Shown: positions 52,801 through 61,720 of the stretch, one piece after another
Layout: each line of letters begins with the position of its first letter
How positions within the stretch are numbered: the stretch's first letter is position 1
Assembly (NCBI GenBank): GCA_900239685.1
Contig: OENT01000010.1
Coordinates: 310,001 to 374,000 of the forward strand
DNA length: 64,000 nucleotides
Origin: Rotaria macrura
Taxonomy: Eukaryota > Rotifera > Eurotatoria > Philodinida > Philodinidae
Direction of reading: 5' to 3'
The notes under the pieces: generated by a model
Told to the model about the DNA's origin: nothing
The model's database searches: none
What the model saw: the letters and a program-made list of their open reading frames with translations, nothing else
Program-made: the position numbers and the translations under genes

Positions 52801-53813
52801 TCAAAACAAAAAACAATATTATAAAAAGATAATCGGCTAGACATGATTGAACTGAGTATGTTTATTCGATGATGGAGTATTCGCTGCTGTTTCAATTTAT
52901 GACTTAGTTAAGTGAATTTCTGTAATTATCTGTCTGCAGAATGGGCTTAGTATTCAGTTCGTTCGTTTCATTATTAAGATCGTGTACGAATCAAAATTTA
53001 TTGCAGCACTAAATATAAACTTTAAGAATGAATACAAATAAAATTGAGTGATGAACCAAACATTATTTCATCAATGATTCCATTTTTTTTCCTCTTAACT
53101 CTAAAGCATTTAATATGCTGATGTTTTTGTATCAGCTGTCTAAAAATGAATTCGAGATTGTAATGAAAAAAAATCATCAATTTAATTTTTTAGTTATCGC
53201 TTACTTGTTGATCAATATGAAGCTTGTTCATTCGGTGATGTACTCTATTCCAATTATCTTCTTGTTCCATTACAACAAATGTATGATGTTCAATTACGAA
53301 GACAAGTTTGGATGGAACATTCAACTGTATTGAAATATCTTCGATTAAAACCCGATCAAGTAATCGTCTTATTTTTCATTCTTGTATATCACCGATTTGA
53401 TTGCTTTTAGATTTTATATTCACTTGAAACATTCTTTATACCATTTGAAAATGATGTAGAACTGATTTGTTATTATGCTCAAGTGCTAATGAATGGGACC
53501 GTTAGAAAAACAGCCCAACCCTTATTATACATGATTGCTGTACATCATCTCAATGGATTTATCTTTGATCAAACACGCACGGAACAACATAGTCTACAAA
53601 GAAAAATCTTCAAAAATTTGCAAATAACAACAACGAATGATAAAGTTCGTCGTTGAACTCATTGATTAAGACTGAACATAGAACTAATTATTATTTTTCT
53701 AGACATTATATGATGAAGTTATAAATTATAAAACATTTTCACGAGATGGACCCGTGATATTTACAACATTACCATCTATTCGCACGAATTGGTTTCAAAA
53801 ACTTTCGCAATGA
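43859..53813 (+). CDS. RPAP1: RNA polymerase II-associated protein 1 (RPAP1)
   Basis: Twenty-one exons encode 1,281 residues (human about 1,393): 43859-44092, 44160-44255, 44332-44605, 44675-44910, 45885-46094, 46154-46321, 46384-46671, 46732-46801, 46858-47005, 47100-47195, 47230-47406, 47462-47570, 48774-48845, 48910-49022, 49077-49215, 49277-49441, 49933-50066, 50137-50742, 53194-53359, 53411-53644 and 53703-53813. Lengths sum to 3,846 nt and every phase fits. Key signatures are the start RVRPKPKFG..MLNFQESF, IHDENIERL.., WVHMNNIEYEKLEWMKDLP and the hallmark LHHHGEE (308-314) with AGYTLEELFHLSRS. WPYGFLSSLY and FYRLLVDQYEACSFGD come late, then HHLNGFIFDQ near the end. RPAP1 links Pol II to assembly and import factors and to Mediator. 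It is mostly alpha-helical repeats. The exon 12/13 and 20/21 junctions use weaker donors (exon 20 ends before GTTCGT). Confidence 0.92.
48264..48368 (+). other. Possible alternative terminal exon in RPAP1 intron 12
   Basis: After a good acceptor (CCAATTTTCAG ending 48263) there is a 35-codon frame in the same phase as exon 12, ending in TAA at 48366-48368. Spliced in place of exon 13 it would add 34 residues (NHIDEQLTQNITYEESRIQ..) and end RPAP1 near residue 736. It does not resemble RPAP1 of other animals and may be chance. Confidence 0.3.
51019..52374. repeat. Terminal-inverted-repeat element with internal ~200-bp tandem units, in RPAP1 intron 18
   Basis: Two diverged inverted arms of about 150 bp face each other: 51019 to about 51175 and 52374 back to about 52218. 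Shared blocks in order are TTTTTTCGCCCGGTTC, TTCTGTTA, CATATTTAGGAT, TGTGCAAAATTTCA and CTTCTAAGTCTTGTACTTTG, then CCGATCATT. Between them, a degenerate unit recurs about every 200 bp, marked by ATGCAGCGTGAAAAGCTC-like words near 51286, 51493, 51693 and 51894. An inverted copy sits near 52077. No transposase ORF is present. TATCAT occurs just outside both ends (51009-51014 and 52375-52380) but is offset on the left, so target duplication is unproven. It is probably a non-autonomous DNA transposon or foldback element carrying a satellite. Confidence 0.75.
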
Positions 53814-54944
53814 TTTTTGATGAACTCTTTGTCTTTGTTGAATTGAATCAAAAACGTACAATTTGTTAATCTTGATACTTGTGATACTTGTATTTTTTTT
53901 TCTATTTCAATATTAAACATTCAAACTGTCAACTATAGAAGAATATTAGAGGAGACAAAATCCTTATCAAAATATAATTTATTTCTTCTATGAAACGAAT
54001 TTTCGCAAGAATATATACATCTTTTTTGGTTAACATTACAACCGTACGAGGTCTAATTCAATAGCTTCTACATGCTGTAGCAAGTGAATACAAGCATACG
54101 CTATGGCCGTTCCTAACATTGACCTTCTAAACGAGAAGTAGCAAAACGAAGATGTTCAAAATCTGAACGTATAGGAACATGTTTTCAATTACCGAATGCA
54201 GGTCGACTTTATCCCTTCGCTACAGGGAATATGTGATGAGATAAAGATAATCGGATGACAATTCGAATTTCATCATATCCAAATGTGCAGTTTCAAGCCG
54301 AAAATTTTATCGTGTCTTTTCAAGAATTTTTTTTCACAGTGAAAATTCACTTGTAAGATTCAAGACAAATGAGTTGTTAGCTGATGAGCAAGTCGAACTG
54401 CTATGAAGTGAACCGACTGCGAACTGTTCTAGTAAATACATATATGCAATCACTTTTTATTGTAAATTTACAATAGTGTGTTGTTATTCATTTATGTACT
54501 TAGTTATGCGTGTAACAGAAAAATTTGTAAAGGGATATATAAATTGATTCTCTTTAATAGGAATAGTGTACTAATTATACTACTTTACCTGATAACTTTA
54601 TATGGTTCTCTTCATTGTCCAGGTGCGCTTCATTGTTTCCGATTAAAACGACATTGAGTATACTCTCAGTAATCGTATTGTACTGACCTCTATTTCTGTG
54701 ACACAATATTAGACTTTGGCGATGGAGATAAACAAATATTTGTTGTCGAATCGAAGGAAAAACGATATAGGTTTGCCTTTCTGGGTTGGATTTATCGATG
54801 CTAATACCTGTATTAGAGTTCGAATGATGCATTGAATCATTTTTCGCTTGCTCTGTTTCTCGTGATACGAGAAATTTTCATTTCTTTTCTTACTCATCGT
54901 AAAAATTTCGTAATTCTAGATTGTTCGTAACTGCAGTTAAATGC
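53814..54944. other. Intergenic region after RPAP1
   Basis: Holds the RPAP1 3' UTR and about 0.9 kb of DNA with overlapping short minus-strand frames (54575-54897) that I could not tie to a gene. CTAG at 54916-54919 is a possible acceptor for a 5' UTR exon of the next ORF. Confidence 0.4.
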
Positions 54945-55310
54945 ATGATGTTGCGCATACTAGTCAATGGTATTTGGGCTACGGCAAATACACTTTTAAA
55001 TCGTGGTGAAGATCTATCCAACACTTCATCGACAACATCAAAATGGCATAAATTTCGAAATTTCATCTTTTCAACAATATCTTCAATTGGTATTCCCCTC
55101 CTTCGTTCAATTACTGAACGGGATAATCTGTATGAAACTGTAAATGCACTTTTGGCACATTCAACAACAAATCGGCATAATGCCGAGCATCATCAGAGTT
55201 CTCGTTCGAGTATTAGTCGCTCATCGCGACCTAATTTTCGTCAACGATCATATCGTCATAAAGGTGTCGTACGAATTATAAAACCAACAATTCATGTTCA
55301 TATTCATTAG
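54945..55310 (+). CDS. Small hypothetical protein (121 residues)
   Basis: The ORF starts MMLRILVNGIWATANTLLNRG and ends KPTIHVHIH. The first half is amphipathic to hydrophobic (FRNFIFSTISSIGIPLLRSI). The second is Ser/Arg/His-rich (HHQSSRSSISRSSRPNFRQRSYRH). Codon use resembles neighbouring exons. It follows a CTAG acceptor-like site and ends 101 bp before the ZNF706-like ATG on the same strand, so it may be a last exon whose upstream exons I missed. I do not recognise the family. Confidence 0.4.
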   Translation: MMLRILVNGIWATANTLLNRGEDLSNTSSTTSKWHKFRNFIFSTISSIGIPLLRSITERDNLYETVNALLAHSTTNRHNAEHHQSSRSSISRSSRPNFRQRSYRHKGVVRIIKPTIHVHIH

Positions 55311-55411
55311 ACATAGAACTTAAAATTGTACATTTTGGAGATATTTTGTTTTTGTTTTTGTTTTTACTTTATTTTTAGATTAACAGGAATTACTTACTAT
55401 TGTAAACAAGA

Positions 55412-55744
55412 ATGGCTCGAGGACATCAAAAAGAATTGGCTCGACAACGTAATGAAAAAAGTAATAATTCTAATAAACCAACAACACAAAAAGGCACCGC
55501 TGGTAAATGAACAAATAGATCGCATATCACATTCAATGTTCGTTGATGTTTTCCGTTTCAGATGCTGCTTTAACTTATCAATGTCCAGTTTGCAAAGTAA
55601 GGATAAAAGAAAAACAAACTTTTCCCAATTCATATCCTTCCTATGGTTCTTTAGACTAAAATGGGCGATACAAAAACTTACAAGCAACATTTTGAAAGCA
55701 AACATCCAAAAAGTGAATTACCTGCTGAATTAAAAGATGTTTAA
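55412..55744 (+). CDS. ZNF706: ZNF706-like small C2H2 zinc-finger protein
   Basis: Three exons, 55412-55502, 55562-55596 and 55655-55744 (216 nt), encode 71 residues; human ZNF706 has 76. The N-terminus MARGHQKELARQRNEK matches the 4F5-like basic start of the family. A single C2H2 finger follows: YQCPVCKTKMGDTKTYKQHF, then ESKHPK, and the end LPAELKDV is nearly the family C-terminus. Vertebrate ZNF706 has been reported to repress Klf4 in stem cells and may bind G-quadruplex DNA; the invertebrate role is unknown. AATAAA at 55762-55767 is just downstream. The second exon is only 35 nt. Confidence 0.95.
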
Positions 55745-56514
55745 CATAGAACAATTGAATCAATAAAATACGATAAAAACTTGATTTAAATACAAAAGCA
55801 AAACTGTTTTTTCTTGGAAATTCAACTTTTTCCCTCATTTGACTTTCCTTTTTGTCTCCATTATTTTTCAAATAAAGGAAAATGAAATCATCAGAGAGAA
55901 ATCATTGAATTCATAAACATAATCTATCCAAAAAGACGACCAGTAAAACAAAAAACTGGGTGTCATTCGAGTCTACTCCAAGATTCCTGACGCTTTATTT
56001 ACATTTATCGACGCATCCATGTCAAAGAGTCATGTCGTGTACTATGGCTTATGACGTAAATCAAGTAAAACTGGTATACAAATGATTCTGTGAGAATAAA
56101 ATACAAAAACAGTTTTGCACACCACGTATGGTGGATCATATTTAATTTTATGAGGCGTGAAAAACAATCACTGCTATCAGAAATTATGCGAAATAATCCA
56201 TCACATGCAGGTTTATTGCTAGGTTCAATCTGATATTCTCTTGTGTTCTGCATCGATGATGATCATTAAGAGTATTTCTTTAGATGAAAACATTCCTCTC
56301 CCGTTGCTGTTTGTTCAAAAATTCTGTTTTAAATCTGGTTGACCTGAGATCAAATTCACTGATGTGTTTTTTTTCCATCCTTCATTGAGTGCGTTTCGTT
56401 ACGCATTTTGTTCAGAAACAAAGTTCAACTTCTTTATCGAACCTCCATTACCGGCTGCTTTTTTAGTTCGTACTTCCTATTCATAATTACTTCATAAAGA
56501 AAAGGATGAGGGTC

Positions 56515-56743
56515 GTCTATAGTTTGAATAGAATTTTTATTTGCTAGTGTTTCCTCTTATCCATCTTGCATAGTCAATGCATAAATGAACTCTAATTTAC
56601 ACAGAGAATAGGAGAATATTGTATTGATGACGTACTAGTATTGAACGAACGAATACAGTACTTCATAAGGTAAATTACTCACAGATAGTAGAGTGTGAGA
56701 CCGACTCATTCTATTTTCAATAAATAGAACATCCGCCATTGAG
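56515..56743 (+). repeat. Left arm of ~230-bp inverted repeat
   Basis: Nearly complementary to 56757-56989. The inner about 80 bp match almost perfectly; the outer part diverges by scattered mismatches, for example GTCTATAGTTTGAATAG against GTCTATAATTAGAAAAA. Confidence 0.9.
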
Positions 56744-56756
56744 NNNNNNNNNNNNN
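56744..56756. other. Assembly gap, 13 N
   Basis: Thirteen undetermined bases lie exactly at the centre of the palindrome, flanked by GAG and CTC. The gap probably marks a hairpin loop that the assembler or sequencer could not cross. Confidence 0.98.
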
Positions 56757-56989
56757 CTCAATGGCGGATGTTCTATTTATTGAAAATAGAATGAGTCGGT
56801 CTCACACTCTAGCATCTGTAAGTAAATTACCTTATGAAGTACTGTAATAGTTCGTTCAATACTATATAGTAAGTCATCAGTACAATATTCTCCTATTCTC
56901 TGTATAAATTAGAGTTCATTTATGTAGAGATTCTCTATAATTGACATGAGGAAACACTAACAAATAGAAACTTTTTTCTAATTATAGAC
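56757..56989 (-). repeat. Right arm of ~230-bp inverted repeat
   Basis: Reverse complement of 56515-56743 with mismatches increasing outward. No ORF crosses the arms. A foldback transposon or a collapsed hairpin are both possible. Confidence 0.9.
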
Positions 56990-58225
56990 ACGCACTTTAA
57001 ATTCAACACGTCGTACAGACACTTCAACTGTCGTCTGATTTCCTACTAGTGCTTTGAATTTTCGATATTTCTCCAGGATTTTGCTAAAATTAACTATTAC
57101 TTTTGTTACTTGATCACGCTTATAAAGCATCTTGTACCGCTATGCCATATGAATGTTCGTCGATTCCGATGGTAAATAGCTGGTAGTGTTATCCACGAAT
57201 ATCAGCAGTTATTCAAAGTATAATATCTATCTGAAAGTGTTAGAAGCCTGACTAAATTCTTATTTCATACCTAATAATGATGAAAAAATTCATGACATTT
57301 ATAAGTATCCCATGGATACTATTGATTATATTATGCTTCGCCCCAAAGAAATTATTTCCAAATACTGTTCATATAATTTCTCCCATGGCACTAAAGATAT
57401 CGTAAGATAGGTTTTCGTATTATGCTGCGCGTCCATTGCTAATGTGTATTAAGCAACTTGATTCAAATATCGCACAGGTAAATTGATTTGGAATGTTTCC
57501 AGCATATTAATTCAATAGTCTGACTTTGATTCTAAAAATGATTTCATCAAGAAATTCGGTACGCGTCGATATGTTACAAAGTAATATTAAATATTTATTA
57601 GAGAATATTTTAAGAAAGAATGTGGAGACGAACAACTTTCATCACTGAACGTGCTCTGAAGTAATTTGATTGAGTCTGATTCTTTTGCTTGCAATATATT
57701 ATGAACGAAAATTCTTATTAATATGTATCGCTTTACTATTTTCTGACTTTTCTCAGATTGCATTACGATTCTAAACAAATATTAACGTTCGTCTTTCATC
57801 GCATTGAATTTACAGTGATTACTAAATACAGTAAGTATGTTATTCGCTTATTGCGGATCGATCGATCCATCATAGAAACGACATCCTGTTGTTTTTTATC
57901 TGAAATAACTTTCACTACTCAAGTTGACACTTCAATCAAAAAAAAACGTCGTTCTTCAATATATAGTGTATTACAAAAACAATCTTTCATTTCTTTTTTT
58001 TTTATTACTATTTGTTGTGGTTGGTCAATAAAAACGGCAACAGTTGTAATTGTGAATATATATTAAACATTTTTTTTTCTCAATCTTCTCTCGGAATCTG
58101 TTTGACATTGAGAATTCTCTCGTTTAACAGTTTACCTTTAAATACTTACTGCTGGAAGAAAAAGCAAAAGCAAATGTGAGAAGGTCGCCAAGATACTCAT
58201 TCAGACAGAAATATATACTTATCCG

Positions 58226-58352
58226 GCGAAGAATTTAAGATTTTAAGTGCATCGGTCGATGCCCCACGAATCTTAAAATAACGAAGAAGAAAACTTCCGT
58301 CTCATTCTCTCTTTCATTCTCTGTTCTGTGCCGTCGGCACAATAACCGATGC
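58226..58352. other. Stem-loop-rich segment upstream of the 58508 gene
   Basis: TTAAGATT and AATCTTAA enclose a nested hairpin GCATC-GGTC-GATGC. About 80 nt later come the palindrome GTGCCGTCGGCAC and ACCGATGC, which can pair with the first GCATCGGT. It could be a structured leader, a small RNA gene or chance; no known RNA family was recognised. Confidence 0.3.
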
Positions 58353-58507
58353 CCATTACTTTTTTTTTGTATTTTTAAGATATAAGAAACCGATTGCATT
58401 CTATCGAAATTTACACTAATCAAGTGTGAAAGACAAAACACATTTCTTTTTTGTTTTTGCTATTATTCTTTGTCTTTGATTAACACTTTGATCACCACTT
58501 CTCAAAT

Positions 58508-60221
58508 ATGAATCGAGTAGGTAGATCTTTTATTGATGAAGATTGTAAACGAAAATTTCTAAAGAAAAAATTTTCTTTCTCGTTACAAGTCTACTTCCAA
58601 ATCAACACATTTTCTCTATCTATTATTTAGTCACATAGCCATGTCGATATCTACAATACTCGTGGTTTGAGTTTACATAAACCTGGCACAGTACCAAAAT
58701 CCTGTCGAAATACTTCACCAATTCTATCCAAACGACATAAGTATGAAATAAAACAGAAAATTTGGCCTAAACAAACAATTGAATCATGGTTTCAAAGTCA
58801 TTCACCTGATGGTAGTATACACTTCTGTATACTACAATGAAAAGAGAAAATCAAACTTTCTTTGCATTCCTTAAGATCGTCGAGCTGTTTATAGTTTTCT
58901 TAATACACTTTATGATGATGGTAGTCATAAGCAAGACGAAGATCAAACAGTAATTGTACCACGTCAGAAATCACCAACCCCACGGATTCTTAGCCGAATG
59001 AATACGGTTGTTGTGACTTCACCGAAATCTCCATTAGAACGAAGAATTTCAACTAGCCGTAATCATGAGAGTCGATCATCACGACGTGATCTTGGAGAAA
59101 TTCTTGAATCATTAGAAAGGTAATTGCAATCATGTTTTTGTATTAAATCTTTCTCCTTCTTATTTTTGTTACGAAAGTAACATGTATGTTGGATTTCGAT
59201 GAAGCCAAGGTGAATACATAAAATCATAAGATACCTCAAATTAGATAAATAAATAGAAAAGAAAATTTTCTATACGTTACTATTGACATTGAATCGAATC
59301 CATGATTGAAGAGTAGCCTAGCATAATTATCGACTGATTGTTGGGTAAAATTTAGTGTTAGAAACAAAAAAAAACATAAGAAATAAAAATGCACGCAGAC
59401 AATTCCTGGCAATAACAATTGGGGGACTGTGAGATGACGTACTTTTCATTGTAATCGTGTCTCTGAATCTCATGTTGAAATCGAATCGAAAATACAATGT
59501 AATTGTGACAATCAGTGTCTCTTTTTTCGGTAATAAACTTAAGAAATCTTGTTGAAATCAATTGAGGTAGCTCAATTCATTTTTTTAATATTGGCGTTTT
59601 GCTTGTCATTCTTTTAGCCCGTTGAAAACTGTTTTAACATTGTGAATGAAACACTTAAACCTTATCACACTAAGACTAGTCTAAGCTATGTTTTTGAATC
59701 ATTCGATTTATTCATTTGTATTCTTAAGAAACGATCGACAGTATTCTATTTTCACGTGTAAGTTATGATCCAATCAGTGTATTCCTATTATTAGAAATTT
59801 TTAGGTACTATTATTTTATTTATAACAATCATCAACGTATTCTAGTTTGCGTCCGTCACCATCGCTTCGAGAAAAAGCTGTTCACACGTCAGCAACGCCA
59901 ATAATAACCGTACCATTACCTGATGTGAATGAAGGGAAGAATAGCTGCAAAACAGAAAAATCTTTGAAACGTTCGACAACATCCTTGGATCGATATACAG
60001 AAAAGGTTCAACCTCAAAATCCAACAGATAATGCAGTCAATACAAATGATACTGAAGATACTAGAACAAGTCGACGTTATTTATCCCAAACATGGCGCGT
60101 AATAAATCCACGTGATGACATGGAACCCTATGTTCGTCCAGAAAATAATAGATCATCATTTTTTAATTTTACGAAAAAAGTCTATCCAGAATATTTTTTT
60201 ATTCATCCCGATTGGTATTAA
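58508..60221 (+). CDS. Unrecognised basic protein with conserved-looking C-terminus (293 residues)
   Basis: Four exons, 58508-58588, 58631-58811, 58876-59119 and 59846-60221 (882 nt). The N-terminus is Lys/Arg-rich (MNRVGRSFIDEDCKRKFLKK), followed by RGLSLHKPGTVPKSC and WPKQTIESWFQSHSPDDRRA. A Ser/Pro/Arg-rich disordered middle follows (KSPTPRILSRMN, SPKSPLERRIS). The compact aromatic end is SQTWRVINPRDDMEPYVRP..SSFFNFTKKVYPEYFFIHPDWY. The PEYFFxHPDWY ending resembles small ciliary microtubule-inner proteins in style, but I cannot name a family. The exon 1 donor (CAA/GTCTAC) is the weakest junction; without it an in-frame stop occurs before exon 2. Intron 3 is 726 bp and empty. Confidence 0.65.
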
Positions 60222-60428
60222 TTTAAAACGAAAAGAAAAACTTTTAAACTTATAAACATAAATATTTTATATTTCTTTCTCTCTTCCTTTATTTTTAATT
60301 GAAAGAATGAAAAAAATTTTTAATAAATGAAAGCATCGATTATTTTTTAGTTATAATGTAAAAATCAAGATTTCGAGTAATTTTGAGCATAGTAATCAAC
60401 TGCCAAAAGAGTTCATTTCAAAAACGCA

Positions 60429-61720
60429 TTATTTAATGCCAATTGCGAAGAATCTGCGTTTTTCATTGCCCGCTTTACTTGGTGGTTTTGGTGGCATAAT
60501 CATTGGGTAAAAATTGACTTTTATTACTTTTAATTCACGGTGATTGTTTTGTGGTAATAAAAACATTTTATTATTCCTTTGATGATGATTTTTATATTTT
60601 GACTGATATTGTAAATATCTTGGCGCTCTATATTCTTGTCTTTCATGTGGCTGCCTTCGATTATCGGCACGTGTAATAATGATTCTTGGGCATAGACCTC
60701 TAATAATATGTGAGAATTCATGACGTGCTTGTTTGTTGAGTGAAAAATAAAAAATAAAACTAAAACACATCGATATCATCGACAAAAGATATAATGAATA
60801 ATTGATAAATATGAATCGACGTAAATCCGCATGAAGATTATATGTTAGTGATACTACTGTTTGATTGAGATCTAATGATGACGTGCGATTCGATAAAAAT
60901 TGATTTTGAGTTTTTGTTGTCAATTGATAAGCACAACGCCATGTATAGATATTATATGGAGCCCAACAGAGAACATAAAATGAGAGTAATGAAACAAGTA
61001 AAACGACTGTACGCTTTGCGTTTGCGTTAGCTCGTGTATTATTAGCATAGAGTTGATTACATGAGGTAGTTGCAGTCGGATAACTTGTTCGAGTTGATGA
61101 ATGACTCGATGATGATGAATTCGATGATGTCTTTTTCCTAACATGTTGTTCATGTGCTGTTAATGTATTATTAATATTCACTGGATTAATGATGGTATCA
61201 TGGTCAGATATAAGAATATGTTTATTCACTGGTTTTTCATTTACACGTTTTGTTCTTAAGTCTGTTCGATTATTGATTAGAATATTTTGATTTTGCTCAC
61301 GTCTTCTTTTCTGTGACGTCGTTTGTGATGTTAATGTATGATTATTTTTCATAATTGATCTATAAGACCATTTTGTTTCTTTTACATACTGTTGATCATG
61401 TTTCTTACGTATGAAATAGATTAATTTTGCATGAAGAAAAAACGAAAAAAATAACGGTAAAATATAGAAGAATATTAGAAAACTAATTAAAATTCCATGT
61501 GTATATTGTACGATACAGATTTTCATTCTTGGCGATGTATGAAAAACATGCGCATGAAGTAAATTACAAGTAGCTATTGGTAAACTACATAATATTGGTA
61601 AAATTAATAGTATAATGGAGCCGGATTTCGTTGACATTCGACGACACCATATCGATAATGCTGATGATGATTCATCGGATAATGCGTGACCATGAATATA
61701 AACGTAGCGATCAAATGCTC
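60429..61720 (-). CDS. Rhodopsin-like GPCR, 3' exon (TM3 end to C-terminus)
   Basis: One minus-strand exon of 1,292 nt follows a TTAATTAG acceptor and encodes 429 residues. It opens with AFDRYVYIHG, the DRY box at the end of TM3. TM4 is SIILLILPILCSLPIATC, TM5 is ISFLIFFYILPLFFSFFL, and there is a very long Ser/Asn-rich third cytoplasmic loop (about 150 residues). TM6 carries the canonical CWAPYN and TM7 is FINYSLYLLSMISMCFSF with an unusual FIFYF in place of NPxxY. A basic C-tail follows. The long loop and CWAPYN suggest an amine- or peptide-type receptor; the ligand is unknown. TM1-TM3 must lie in exons above 61720. I found none before the window end, so they are either more than 2 kb upstream or missed. 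Confidence 0.85.

Larger units (their letters stand above)
55745..58507. other. Intergenic region with assembly gap and palindrome
   Basis: Apart from the palindrome and N gap (separate entries) there is no supported exon. A 102-codon frame at 57758-58066 is Ser/Ile/Lys-rich and unrecognised. Stem-forming words cluster at 58225-58360. Confidence 0.45.

Noticed and set aside
57758..58066. 102-codon ORF, Ser/Lys/Ile-rich
   Set aside because: No similarity recognised and no supported link to the 58508 gene; probably chance.
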